A stretch of DNA of 64,000 nt. Source: Kitasatospora sp. NA04385 (GTDB lineage: Bacteria > Actinomycetota > Actinomycetes > Streptomycetales > Streptomycetaceae). The notes below the pieces were generated by a model. It was not told where the DNA came from, did no database searches, and saw only the letters and a program-made list of their open reading frames with translations. The DNA lies in the NCBI RefSeq assembly GCF_013364235.1, contig NZ_CP054919.1:7489603-7553602 (forward strand), in the 5' to 3' direction. Of the stretch, positions 36,964-48,139 are shown one piece after another (position 1 is the first letter of the stretch; each line of letters begins with the position of its first letter). Both the position numbers and the translations under genes were made by a program.

Positions 36964-37086
36964 CCCCGCCCGCACCGACCCCGCCCGCGCCGGTCGTCGG
37001 CCCGGGTCTGCACCGGTCGTCGGCCCCGGCCCGGCCCCGGTCGGCTGCTTCCGTGCTGCCTTCGAGAGATGAAGGCAGCACGCCAC

Positions 37087-37142
37087 TTGACGGTGGGCCT
37101 TCACCGCCCCAACACTTCCGTACGAGCTCAGAGAGCGCTCTC
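37087..37142 (+). promoter_or_regulatory. Promoter with LacI-type palindromic operator for the GH55-like gene
   Basis: TTGACG (37087-37092) is a candidate -35 element. GAGAGCGCTCTC (37131-37142) is a perfect 12-nt palindrome about 100 bp before the start codon. It resembles the CebR-type box TGGGAGCGCTCCCA of LacI-family sugar repressors. A repressor bound here would sit near the transcription start. Confidence 0.5.
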
Positions 37143-37242
37143 AACCGATCTCGACCACCCGGGCTCATCAGAAAGGCGACACCAACCCCTTCCCCCACTT
37201 CGGACTGGCGTTCACTTTGCGAAGCCAGACGAGAGGACCCCC

Positions 37243-39408
37243 ATGCGAAGGACGACCGCCCTTTCCCACCCCCACCCCCGCGCGCGGCAGCCGCGTCCGC
37301 GCGTGCTCGCCCTGCTCACCGCGCTGGCGCTGACCGTCGCGGCCCTGCTCGGCCTGGCCGCCACCGCGGGCCCCGCCTCCGCCGCGGCCGACTACACCCA
37401 GAGCGCCACCCAACTGAGCGCCACCCAGCTGAAGATTGCCTTCACCCCGACCACGTCCGCGCTCTACGTGGACGTTCACTACCTGGTCAACGGGGCGAAC
37501 CAGCAGAACATCCGGATGACCAACAGCGCGGGCACCTGGAATTGGACCGTCGGCTCGCTGGCCACCGGCAACGCCGTCGAGTACTGGTTCACCTACGAGA
37601 AGAGCGGACCGCAGTACGACAGCCCGCACTTCACCTTCACCATGGGCAGCACCACCAGCCCCAGCCCGACGCCCACGCCCAGCCCGACGCCGACACCCAC
37701 GCCGACGCCCACCGGCACCGGCACCTGCCCGGCGCAGTCCGACACGCCCAACTTCGGGCCCAACGTGCACATCTACGACCCGAGCATGTCCAGCGCCACC
37801 ATCCAGGCCCAACTGGACGCCCACTTCAACCAGATGAAGGACACCCAGAGCGCCCAGTTCGCCGAGAACCGGGTCGCCGACCTGTTCAAGCCCGGCACCT
37901 ACAACGTCAACGACAACGTCGGCTTCTACACCTCGGTCGCGGGCCTCGGCCAGAACCCCGACGACGTCACGATCAACGGCAACATCACCGTCGACGCCTT
38001 CAACGCCTCGGACGCGGGCAACGCCACCCAGAACTTCTGGCGCTCCGCCGAGAACCTGGCGATCAACCCCGGCGGCGGCACCAACCGCTGGGCGGTCGCC
38101 CAGGCCGCGCCGTTCCGGCGGATCGACGTGCACGGCAACCTGGCGCTGTACCCGGCCAGTTACGGCTGGGCCAGCGGCGGCTACGTCGCCGACAGCAAGG
38201 TGACCGGGCAGGCCGCCTCGATCTCCCAGCAGCAGTGGTACACCCGGGACAGCAGCCTCGGCAGCTGGGACGGCGGCGTGTGGAACATGGTCTTCTCCGG
38301 CGTCCAGGGCGCCCCGGCCAACACCTTCCCCAACCCGCCGGAGACCACCCTCGCCACCACCCCGGTCTCCCGTGACGTGCCCTACCTGTACGTCGACGGC
38401 TCCGGCAAGTACCGGGTCTTCCTGCCCGCCCTGCGCACCAACGCCACCGGCCCCAGCTGGGCGTCCGGCAGCACCCCGGGCAGCTCGCTGCCGATGAGCC
38501 GGTTCTACGTGGTCAAGGCCGGGGACACCGCCGCGACCATCAACAACGCGCTCTCCCAGGGCTGCAACCTGTTCGTCACCCCCGGGGTCTACCACCTCAA
38601 CCAGACCCTCAACGTGACCCGCGCCGACACCGTCGTCCTCGGCATCGGCTACCCGACCTTCGTCCCCGACAACGGCGTCAACGCGATGCAGGTCGCCGAC
38701 GTCGACGGCGTCCGCCTCAAGGGCCTGCTCTTCGACGCGGGCACCACCAACTCGGCCGCCCTGCTGACCGTCGGCGCCGGCGGCTCCACGGCGAACCACG
38801 CCGCCGACCCGACCACCATCCAGGACGTGTTCTTCCGGATCGGCGGCGAGTTCGCGGGCAAGGCCACCACCAGCCTGGTCGTCAACAGCAACAACACGAT
38901 CATCGACCACATCTGGGCCTGGCGCGCCGACCACGGCAACGCGGGCACCGTGGGCTGGACGGTCAACACCGCCGACAACGGCGTGGTCGTCAACGGCAAC
39001 AACGTCCTGGCGACCGGCCTGTTCGTCGAGCACTACCAGAAGTACGAGGTCACCTGGAACGGCCAGAACGGCCGGACGATCTTCTTCCAGAACGAGATGC
39101 CGTACGACGTGCCCAACCAGGCGGCCTGGAAGTCGCCGTCCGGCCTGAACGGCTACGCCGCCTACAAGGTCGGCAGCAACGTCACCAGCCACGAGGCCTG
39201 GGGCCTGGGCAGCTACTGCTACTTCAACGTCAACCCGGCCGTGAACGCCTACCACGCGTTCGAGGTGCCGAACACGGCGGGCGTGAAGTTCCACGACGTG
39301 CTCAGCGTCTCGCTCGGCTACCAGGGCACCATCTCGCACGTCATCAACGACACCGGGGGCGTCACCCCGACCGGGACCGTCCCGGTCAACGTGGTCGCCT
39401 ACCCGTAG
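37243..39408 (+). CDS. Secreted CBM56 plus GH55-like beta-helix glucanase
   Basis: A 721-residue exported protein. Signal peptide about 1-48. Residues about 49-135 match CBM56, a beta-1,3-glucan-binding module (YTQSATQLSATQLKIAFTP, VEYWFTYEKSGPQYDSPHF). A Pro-Thr linker follows at about 138-160. The rest is a right-handed beta-helix of the GH55-like/'coagulation factor 5/8'-labelled actinobacterial group (TQNFWRSAENLAINP, VGWTVNTADNGVVVNG, NEMPYDVPNQAAW). Exo- or endo-1,3-glucanase activity is inferred from the module and fold; catalytic residues are not assigned. ATG at 37243 has GAGAGGA upstream. Regulation by a LacI protein is likely from the palindrome. Confidence 0.82.
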   Translation: MRRTTALSHPHPRARQPRPRVLALLTALALTVAALLGLAATAGPASAAADYTQSATQLSATQLKIAFTPTTSALYVDVHYLVNGANQQNIRMTNSAGTWNWTVGSLATGNAVEYWFTYEKSGPQYDSPHFTFTMGSTTSPSPTPTPSPTPTPTPTPTGTGTCPAQSDTPNFGPNVHIYDPSMSSATIQAQLDAHFNQMKDTQSAQFAENRVADLFKPGTYNVNDNVGFYTSVAGLGQNPDDVTINGNITVDAFNASDAGNATQNFWRSAENLAINPGGGTNRWAVAQAAPFRRIDVHGNLALYPASYGWASGGYVADSKVTGQAASISQQQWYTRDSSLGSWDGGVWNMVFSGVQGAPANTFPNPPETTLATTPVSRDVPYLYVDGSGKYRVFLPALRTNATGPSWASGSTPGSSLPMSRFYVVKAGDTAATINNALSQGCNLFVTPGVYHLNQTLNVTRADTVVLGIGYPTFVPDNGVNAMQVADVDGVRLKGLLFDAGTTNSAALLTVGAGGSTANHAADPTTIQDVFFRIGGEFAGKATTSLVVNSNNTIIDHIWAWRADHGNAGTVGWTVNTADNGVVVNGNNVLATGLFVEHYQKYEVTWNGQNGRTIFFQNEMPYDVPNQAAWKSPSGLNGYAAYKVGSNVTSHEAWGLGSYCYFNVNPAVNAYHAFEVPNTAGVKFHDVLSVSLGYQGTISHVINDTGGVTPTGTVPVNVVAYP

Positions 39409-39526
39409 GCGCCGCCCCGCGCCACGGCCACCCGCACCACGGCCACCGGCACCCCGGCTGCCCGGTCCCGGACGTCACCGTCCGGGGCCGGGCAGCCGGT
39501 CGTCCGGGCCCGCCCGCGCCGCGTCC

Positions 39527-40179
39527 TCAGGGCGCCGCCGGGGCGTCGGCGACCAGGTGGCCCCACCAGACCAGGCGGTACAGCGAGGTGAACTCCGGGG
39601 TGCAGGTGGTCAGCGTGAGGTAGTGGCCCGGGGCGGTGTACCCGGCCTGGGCGGGGACGGGGTCCAGCACCTCGTAGTTGTCGGCGCCGGTCTCGGGCAG
39701 CTCGCGGTCCAGGACGTAGGTGTGGACCGCCCCGGCGGTGCGCAGCACCACCCGGTCGCCGGGGGCGAGCCGGTCCAGGTACCGGAACGGCTCGCCGTGC
39801 CCGTTGCGGTGCCCGGCCAGGCCCACGTTGCCCGGCTCGTCCGGGAGCTGGGTGTCCGCGTAGTGCCCGACGGCGCCGGAGTCGAGCACGGTGTCCCGGT
39901 CGACGCCCTCGCGGACCGGGAAGACCGAGGGCAGGCCGAGCTGCTCCAGGCGCGGGACGGTCAGCGTGCCCAGCTCCGCCCCCGGCGCGGGGCGCGGCGG
40001 CGCGGCGCCCCCGGGGTCGGCGGGAGCGGTGGGGGCGGGGCCGCGGCCGGGGCACCGGCGAGCGCGGGCGCGGCGGCGGGCGGTCGCGCCGGGGGCTCGT
40101 ACGCGGGGGTGGCGACCGCCGTGAGCAGCAGGGCGGTGGTGGCGAGCGCGCCGGAGGCGACGCGCAGGGCGGGCCTCAC
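39527..40179 (-). CDS. srtE: Class E sortase, reading frame broken near 40030
   Basis: The catalytic part is intact: His in NVGLAGHRNGHGEPF, Cys in LTLTTCTPEF and Arg in LYRLVWWG, the class E sortase set. Upstream, TLTVPRLEQLGLPS continues the fold to about 39985. The signal/anchor segment (RVASGALATTALLLTAVATPAY) begins at GTG 40179 but in another frame, and it switches in the G-run at about 40029-40040. One missing base there would restore a protein of about 217 residues. GTG overlaps the stop of the upstream gene (GTGA). Class E sortases cleave LAxTG signals; an LADTG protein is encoded at 48140-48736 in the same array. Confidence 0.8.
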
Positions 40180-43100
40180 CCCCGCCCGCCGCGGCGCCCG
40201 CCGGGCAGCGCCGAGACCAGCAGCGCGGTCCCGGCCGCGGCGAACTCGCAGCTCTTGAGCAGCAGCAGACCGGCCGTCAGCAGCGGGTCGCGGCTCAGCC
40301 GCCAGGCCCGTGCGGCCAGCACGGGCAGCCGCCAGGGCCCGGCCTGGGCGGCGAAGTGCCGGGGGTGGCGGGCGGCGTAGCGCCCGGCGGTGGCCGCGTA
40401 GTGGGCCTTCTTGCGCATCGCGGCGCGCAGCGTGGTGCGGCCCTCGTCGTGGACCAGGACGCTGCGGGTGGTGGCGATCCGGGCGCCGGTGGCGCGCACC
40501 CGCAGGTCGAGGTCCTTGTCCTCGGACCAGACCAGCTCCTCGTCGTGGCCGCCGACCCGGTCGTACAGCTCGCGGCGCAGGCAGCGCAGCGACTCCACGG
40601 CGCCGTCACCGTCCCAGCAGCGCTTCTCCAGCACCTTGCAGCGCGACCAGAAGCCCTCGCCGACCGACACCTCGGGGATCACCAGGGCGTCGTAGCCCTC
40701 GTCCTCGATCAGCCGGCGGCACTCGTCGAGCAGGCCGGGCCCGGCGGTCATGTCGGAGTCCAGGTGCAGGACGACGGCGGCACTGGTGAGCCGCACCCCG
40801 CGGCGGCGCCCGGCGGCCCGGGACGGGTTGTCGCGGGCCAGACGGACGTCCAGGCCGCGGGCGTGGAAGGCGGGCAGCGCGGGGGCGAGCGGCCGACTGG
40901 TCCGCTCGTCCTCGTTGACCAGCACCTCCAGGCCCTCGCGCTGCTGCACCAGCGAGTCGAGCAGCCGGCCGAGCTGCGGGACGCTGTCCCGGGTGGGGAC
41001 GACCACGGCGATCCGCGGCCGGGCGGACGGGGTGGACGGGGTGGACGGGACGGGGGGCATCGGCGGCCTCACGGGTTCCAGGAGGGGATCGGGGGAGGTG
41101 CGGCGGCGGCGCGGCAGCAGCACGGTGACGCAGGCCAGCACGGTCGCGGCGGACAGCGCGAGCGCGATCCGCCACCAGCGGTCCGGCCCGAACGCGACCC
41201 GCAGGTCGGCGTCGCCGGACCCGTCCACCAGCCAGGCCGCCCGGTAGCCGTCCAGGGTCAGCGGGCGGGCGCTCCACCCGGCGGGCAGCCCGGACAGCTC
41301 CCAGCGCGGGTCGGCGGAGTCCGGCAGCGCGACCGCCACCGGGCCGCCGACCCCGCTCAGCCGGGCCCGGTAGCGCCCGGCGCCGTCCGGCTCGGCGGCC
41401 ACCACGGCGGGCCCGGCGCCCGGCCCGGCGGGGTCGATCCGGACGGTCAGCGGCAGCACCGGCGTCAGCCGCAGGCCGGTGTACTCGACCTCGGTGGTGC
41501 CCACGTCGTCGCCGTCGGCGTACAGGTACAGCGCCAGGTCGCGGACGTCCGCGGGCGGGGTGACCACCGTGTCCAGGGTGTGCCGCTGCGCGCCGTCCAC
41601 GGTGCGCGGCAGCTCCGCGCACCGGTCCGGGCCGCCCTGCCACAGGCACAGCCGGGCCGGACTGCCGCTCAGCGTGCGGTAGTCGACGGTCAGCCGGTAG
41701 CTGCCGGGCCGGTGGCCGGTGCCGGGCTCGAAGGTGTCGACGGGGACGCGGACGCAGGCGGTGTGGGCCCGGGCGGTGAGCCGGACGCCGTCCGGGCCCA
41801 GCGCCGTCGCGGACAGGCCGGCCTCGGCGAAGCCGCGCCCGTCGGTGCGGCCGCAGTCCTGCAGCGCGCTGAACACCGGCGCCCCGGCGGCGGGCAGGCC
41901 CGGATCGGCGGTGACCCGGTGCGGGCCGGGCCGAGCGGCAGCGACGGGCCGTCGGCGGGGCCGCGGCCCCGGCGGCGACGCCAACGCGGTGGCCCGCGGC
42001 GCTGGTAGGCGGCGTCGCCCGGGCGGGCGCCGTCCGCGTCGGCGTACCCGTACAGCACGGCGCCGGTGGTGCCGGGGGCCAGCCGCAGTACGGTGCGGAA
42101 GCTCCGCCAGTCGGCGGCGGCCGGCAGCGCGCGCTCGACCGCGCACCGGTCCGGGCCGTCCTGCCACAGGCAGATCCGGGGCGCGCCGCCCCGGTACTCC
42201 ACCGCGACCTCGATCAGCCCGTCGGCGGGCGGACCGGCCAGCGGCAGCCGGACACAGGCGGTACCCTGTTCCGCCCGCAGCGCCCAACTTCCGTCCTCCG
42301 CGCGGGAGGTGACGCCGCCGCAGCCGCCGTCGGCCTGCGCCCGCAGGTCGGCCGCCAGCCCGGGGCCGTCGGCGAGGGCCACCGCGACGCGGTCGCCCGG
42401 GCGGACGGCCACCGGCCAGCCCGGCTGCCAGGGCAGCACCTCCGGGCCGACCAGCAGCGCGGCCGGCTCGGCGCCGGCCGGCAGGTCGAGGTCCAGCTCC
42501 GGCGCGGCCGGGCGGGCACGCCGTCCACCTCAGCCCGCCCGGCGTCGGCCGCACCCCGCTCGGTGCGCGCGGGCAGGTACGCAGTGCCCGCGCTCCGGTC
42601 GGCGCGCGCCGCGTACGGGCCGCCGTCCGCGCGCAGCCGCACCTCGGCGGCGCCGGGGCGGTGAACGCGAGTCGGGCCGCGTCCACCGGCACCGCCGGGT
42701 CGGCGGTGGTGGCCGCGCCGTGCAGCGCGGCCTCGGCGGCGGTGCGCGGATCGGCCGCCGGATCGAGTACCAGAGCGGCCGGTCCGCCCCCGGGGGCCGG
42801 GAGTTCGTACAGGTCGGCGACCGGCGTGGCCAGGGCGCGGCGCGCCCCCGGCAGCCGGTCCAGGGCCGCGCCGAGCACCGCCGGGTCGGCGGTGACGGCG
42901 TCGCCCGCCGTGGAGCGCAAGTCCCGGCGCAGGAGCACCTGGCCGACGCCCAGCGCCCGCAGCGCGCCCGTGGCGGCGTCGCCGTCCCCGGCCGCGAGGC
43001 TCCGCTCGGCCAGCGCGAGCAGCCGGGCCGGGCCGGAGGCGTTGTCGAAGTAGCCGCCCGGCAACCGCTGCAGCAGCGGCCGGGTCAGCAGGTTGCGCGG

Positions 43101-44607
43101 CACGTCGTCCACGCCGTGGAAACCCCAGTCGGTCAGCACCTGGTAGTAGCCCTGCAACGGCAGTTCCAGCACCTTCCCGGGCACCGGCGAGCCGTTCGCC
43201 GCGTCCGCCACCCGCTGCCAGTCCGCCGGGACGGCCACCGACGCGGACGGCAGCGGCGGCCGCGCCTGGGTGACCACCGCCCCCGTCCACAGCGGCCACG
43301 GGTGGGCCAGCGCGGCGGCCACCGCGACGGCGGCCACCGCCGGGGCCCTGCGCCCGGCGTCCAGGGCGCGCTGCACCGCCGCACCCGCCGGCACCGCCAC
43401 CGCCAGTACCAGCAGCACGCCGAACTTGCTCATCGGCTCGCGGAACAGCCACATCCCCGGCACGTGCGCGTACAGCCACCCGTTGACCGCCGCCAGCGGC
43501 GGGTGCAGCCCCTTGCACAGTAGCACCAGCACCCCCGTCGCCGCCGCCAGCGACCGCACCGCCCACCGGGTGCGGCGCGGCCCCGGCGGCAGCGCCGCCC
43601 CCGCCAGCGCCAGCAGCGCCGGGACCCAGCGCGCCGCCCCCCATGGCGCCCGGTCCACCGCCGCCGCGAACGGGTAGTACTCGGGGTGCGTCCACCCCCA
43701 GTGGGCGTTCAGCGCCAGGATGTTGGGCAGCGTGTTGCGCACCTGCGTCCACGCCCACGCCTGCACGTTGGTCTGCGCGCTGAAGTCCGTCCCCGCACCG
43801 CCGCCGGACAGCGTCACCGCCTGCGGCACCAGCCACCACAGCTGCGCCAGCACCAGCAGCGGCAGCGCCCGGCCCACCAGCCCCAGCACCGGCCGCCACC
43901 GCCCGCCGGTCAGCGGTGCCGCCGCCACCGCCAGCACCGCCGTCGCCCCCGTCACCACCGCCAGCAGCGGCGGGTTCATCCCCAGGTAGCACAGCGGCAG
44001 CGAGGTCAGCGCCACCGTCCGGGCCCGCACCCGCCGCCCCGCCGCCGCGTGCAGCAGGTGCCCGCCGAACCAGGCCACCAGCGCCGTCGCCAGCACCGGC
44101 AGCGGATTGAGCAGCGACACCAGCGTGTAGACGTTCACCACCGCCAGCAGCCCCGCGCACGCCGCCGCCAGCGGGTGCCGCAGCCACACCGACGCCAGCC
44201 GCGCCGCCCCGGTCGCCGCCCCCGCCAGCACCAGCGCGTACAGCACCGCCTGCGCCACCCCCGGCCCCAGCCCGAACAGGCCGCACGCCCGGACCAGCAG
44301 CAGGTCCGGCAGCCGGACCACCTCGTACGACGGCCCGCCGGTGCCGGTGATCTGGTGGCCCCAGACGCTCCCCAGCTCCGCCCCCAGCGCCTCCCGCCGG
44401 AACGGGCCCACGTCCCCCGTCGCGAAGTCCCGCCCGGGCCGGAACCACAGCAGCGGCAGCACCGCCGCGACCAGCCCCGGCAGGGCGTGGCGCAGCAGCG
44501 CGTCACGGTGGCGGTACGCCAGGCCGCGCGCGGTGCGCAGCAGACGGCGGGCGGAGCGCGGCGCGGCGGCGACGGCCGGGCGGCGGGGTGGGAACGGTCG
44601 TGGTCAC
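40176..44607 (-). CDS. AftD-like membrane protein fused to a GT2 glycosyltransferase, frame disrupted
   Basis: The N-terminal region has many membrane helices and the GDVGPFRREALGAELGSVWGHQ opening of DUF3367/AftD-like arabinofuranosyltransferase relatives. A large extracytoplasmic region with ligand-binding-like repeats (LCLWQGGPDRC, ICLWQDGPDRC) follows. The C-terminal 370 residues are a cytoplasmic GT2 domain (RIAVVVPTRDSVPQLGRLL, HLDSDMTAGPG, WSEDKDLDLRVRATG). A continuous frame runs from 44462 to 40176, but between about 42660 and 41950 it is non-homologous while the true sequence appears in the two other frames, implying three one-base deletions. Near 44580 another shift separates it from the likely GTG at 44607. 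Probably builds or transfers a surface glycan. Confidence 0.75.
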
Positions 44608-45709
44608 TGCGCGGCACCGCCGGAGACCGCGGGGCGGGCAGCGGGAGCGGCCGACGGCCGCGACGGCGGTGCGCAGCACGGCCTCCGCGACCTCGTCCCA
44701 GGGCAGCGCCCGCCCGCCAGCCGGCCGGCGCCGGAGCGGCGACCAGGCCGGGCAGCTCCTCGGCCAGCGCCCGGGCCAGCGCCGCCGGATGCGGGGCGAC
44801 CAGCCGGCCCCCCGCGGCCGGCACCGAGTCGCACAGGCCCGGACGCCGGTAGCCGATCGTCGGGGTGCCCATCGCCGCGGCCTCATCCACCACCAGCGCC
44901 CAGCCCTCCCGGATCGAGGTCGCCACCAACACGTGCGCCCGCGCCAGCAGTTCGTCCCGCCGCGCGGTCGGCACCCGCCCGTGGAACACCGTCCCCGGCG
45001 GTGCCAGCCGCTCCAGCCGGGCCCGCTCCGGGCCGTCGCCGACGACCCACAGCCGGGCCTGCGGCATCCGGCGGCGCAGCAGCGCGAACGCCGCCAGCAC
45101 GTGGTCCACCTGCTTCACCGCCGACAGCCGCCCCAGGAACGCCACCGTCGGCGCCTGCTCCCGCGCCACCGGCGGCCGGGCCCGCCGGGTGTGCCCCTCC
45201 GGCACCAGGTGCAGGTCGTGCAGCCCGTACGCGCGCAGCGACTCCCGGCTGGACGGCGAGACGGTCAGCACCGGCGTCCCGCGCAGGGCGCGCAGCCAGA
45301 GCGGCTCCGCGACGTACCGGCCCAGCCAGGACAGCGGCGCCGGGAACCTGGCGTCCCAGATCTCCCGCGCCACCTGGTGCACCAGCGCGACGGACGGCGT
45401 CCCCGCGGACCAGGCGGCGCAGCCGAACGGACGGGTGTTCACCTCGTCCACCAGCAGGTCGAACCGCCCGGCCCCGTGCGCCGCGTACCACTGCCGGGCC
45501 GCCCGGTACACCCCGAACCGGCCGCCGCCGCGGACGATCCGCACGTCCCCCCGCGATTCCCGGCCGGGGGCCCCGGGCACCGCCGAGGTCACCAGCGTGA
45601 CCCGGTGCCCGGCGGCGGCCCACCGGGTGACCACCTCGTCGGTGTACACCTCGGCGCCGCCGGCCTCGGGGTGGGTGGTGTCCTTCCAGTTGAAGACGCA
45701 GATGCGCAT
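44604..45709 (-). CDS. GT4 family glycosyltransferase, 3' end frame-disrupted
   Basis: The first 330 residues are a normal GT-B glycosyltransferase: RICVFNWKDTTHPEAGGAEVY at the start, PTVAFLGRLSAVKQVDHVL for the donor domain, and IREGWALVVDEAAAMGTPTIGY with the E-x7-E pattern. After about 44720 the frame becomes arginine-rich. The expected continuation (RALPWDEVAEAVLRTAV) lies in a second frame and the natural end (RPAVSGGAAQ, stop overlapping the next GTG) in a third. If uncorrected, the frame stays open to 44135. Donor and acceptor are unknown. It lies inside the sortase/flippase array. Confidence 0.78.
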
Positions 45710-45713
45710 GGCC

Positions 45714-45955
45714 TCGGCTCGGGTCGTGGGTGGGGTGTGGGAGGGGGAGCCCCTGCGGGGCGGGCTCGGGGGGTGGGGGAGTGGTGGGGCTTCGGCTCGG
45801 GTCGTGGGTGGGGTGCGGGCGGGAGAGGGAGGGGGAGCCCCTGCGGGGCGGGCTCGGGGGGTTGGGGAGGGAGTGGTGGGGCTTCGGCTCGGGTCGTGGG
45901 AGGGAGACGGCGGGGAAGCCTCTGCGGGGCGGGCTCGGGTCGTGGGTCGGGGGTG
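45714..45955. repeat. Imperfect tandem repeat with hairpins upstream of the GT4 gene
   Basis: Three to four units with CGGCTCGGGTCGTGGG at 45715, 45793 and 45885 and a partial one near 45932; spacing is 78, 92 and about 47 nt. Each contains GAGCCCCTGCGGGG followed by CGGGCTC, able to form a hairpin. The 45710-45986 gap contains no gene. Repeats of this type can vary in copy number. Confidence 0.75.
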
Positions 45956-45986
45956 CGGGGCGTCGGGGGTTGAGGCTGACGGGGGG

Positions 45987-48129
45987 TCAGCCCGCGTTGT
46001 CGGGGAGGGCGCGCAGGAGGTGGCGGGGGTCGGTGGGGGCGGGGGTGGTGCGGGGGGTGAGGTGGAGGCGGGCGCCGAGGCGGAGGGCTTCGGCGAGCAT
46101 CCGCAGGGCGGTGGTGGGGCGGACGGTGCTGCCGGTGCGGGGGCGGACGGCGACCGGGACCTCGGCGATCCGGCGGTGGCCGTACCGGTGCAGCAGGGCG
46201 AGCAGCTCCAGGTCGAAGACGAAGCCGTCCTCGCGGCACAGCGGCAGCACCCCGGCCAGCGCCTCGCGGCGGAACACCTTCAGCCCGGTCTGGGTGTCGC
46301 GCACCGGCAGCCGGAACAGCACCCGGGCGAGCAGCCGGAACGCCCCCGAGCACAGCCGCCGGACCCGCCCGTGCTGGAGGTGCTTGACCCCGACGGCGGC
46401 GTCCGCACCGGCCCGGCGGGCGGCGTCCAGCAGGCCGGGCAGCAGCTCGGCCGGCAGGTCGCCGTCGGCGTCGATGAAGGCGATCCAGCGCCCCCGGCAC
46501 TGCCGGAACCCGGTGCGCAGCGCGGCGCCCTTGCCCCGGTTGGCGGCGTGCCCGAGCAGCCGCAGCCGGCGGTGCCCGAGCCGGGCGACCCGGCGCCGGC
46601 TGCCGTCGGTGCACCCGTCGTCGACGGCCAGCACCTCGTAGCTGGCGCCGTGCCGGTCCAGCACCCGCAACAGCCCGGACAGGTGCCGGGCGACGGCCGG
46701 GCCCGGGTTGTAGTACGGGACGACCACGCTGATCTCGACCCGGGCGGCGCGGTCGAGTTCGTGCTCGGCGCGGGCCACGGGCAGCACCCGGCCGGTCCCG
46801 GTCCCGGCGCGGGGGCGCGGGCCCAGGCGCAGGCCGGTGCCGGGCAGCGCGCAGGCCACGGCCAGCAGCACGGCCAGCGCGTGCGCGGCGGCGATGCCCT
46901 GCGCGGTGGCGGGGAAGAGCGCGACCAGCGGCGGGAACGCGGCCGCCCCCGCCCAGCCGCCGAGCGGGGCGCCGCCGTGCGCGGCCCGGTAGTGCAGCAG
47001 CACGGTCAGCACCAGCAGCGCGGTCGCGTCGATGCCCAGCAGCAGGCCGAGGCCGGGGCCGACGGCGAAACCCGGGCCGAAGACCAGCGGCAGCACCGTG
47101 CCGCCGCCGACCGCGAGCACCAGCGCCACGCCCGCCCCCGCCAGCACGGCGGCGCCCAGCGCGCGGGTGAGCGCGCGGGTCGCGGTGCGGCGGTCCGCGG
47201 AGGCCAGTCGGCCGATCAGCAGCAGCACGATCAGGTTGGCGCAGGCCAGCGAGGCCTTGGCGAGCTGCGCGCCCGCGCCGTACCCGCCCGCCGACTCGGC
47301 GCTCAGCCAGTGCCGGGCGCACAGCAGGTCCGCGCCGGTCAGCACCCACAGCCCGGCGAACCCGGTCACCGCGCGCACCAGGACCCGGGGCCGGACCCGC
47401 AGCGGCTCCCCGCCCGCCCGCCGGGCGGGCAGCCGGACGGCCAGCAGCAGCGCGGCCACGCACTCCCCGAGCAGGGTGGCCGCCAGCACGGCGCTCACCC
47501 CCGCCCCCCACCACAGCGCGCCCCCGGCCGCCAGCAGCCGGACGGACGCCCCGCCCAGCAGCGGCCAGGACGCGGCCAGCGGCCCCCGGCTGCCCAGCGC
47601 GTGCGCCCACAGCACCGCCACCGCCGTGCTCGGCACCAGCACCGCCAGCGTCAGCAGCACCGGCAGCGGCCCGGGCAGCCGCAGCACCCGCGCGAGCGGA
47701 ACGGCGGCGGGCGCGGCCACCAGCACGGCCAGCGCGGCGTACCGGACGGCCCGCAGCAGCAGCGGACGCGGGTCGGCCCCGGGCCCGGCCGGCGGCCCCG
47801 GCACCGGGGGCGCCTGTCGCGGTGGCGGCCGTGGCGCGCAGGACGGCCGCGGCGACGACGGTCTGGACGGCGGCCAGGGCGACGCCGACCGCGGCGAGCA
47901 GGCCGAGCACGGCGGCCAGGGCGCCGTAGCGGTCGGGGCCGAGGAGGTGCCCGGCGGCGGTGTGCAGGCCGAGGTCGGTCAGCCCGCGCAGCGCGAGCAG
48001 TCCGCCGGCCAGGGCGGCGGTCGGGCCGACGGGCAGACCGGGGCCGGTGGCCCGGAACTCCTCCGCGGAGTTCCGGGCCACCGGCCCGTCGGCGGTCACC
48101 GCGTGGGCGGATGCCGGAGGTTGCGTCAT
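45987..48129 (-). CDS. Polysaccharide flippase fused to GT2 glycosyltransferase, one frame break
   Basis: ATG at 48129 opens a hydrophobic protein (GLTDLGLHTAAGHLLG, YGALAAVLGLLAAVGVALA). At about 47805-47815 in a C5 run the frame breaks, and the same protein continues (LLLRAVRYAALAVLVAAPA) to 45987. The N-terminal 380 or so residues look like a MOP-superfamily Wzx-type flippase. The C-terminal 240 residues are a GT2 domain like polyprenyl-phosphate mannosyltransferases (EISVVVPYYNPGP, VDDGCTDGS, NRGKGAALRTGF, DADGDLP). Fusion of a transporter to a glycosyltransferase is uncommon. Without correction a GTG at 47804 would start a 605-residue protein. Likely makes and moves a lipid-linked sugar. 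Confidence 0.78.
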
Positions 48130-48139
48130 CGCCGCCCGT

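Noticed and set aside
34248..37060. Plus-strand frames antisense to the sedolisin gene and running into the ankyrin gene.
   Set aside because: The sedolisin on the minus strand has a signal peptide, catalytic residues and a good ribosome binding site; the ankyrin protein starts at 35974 with its own GGAGGGG.
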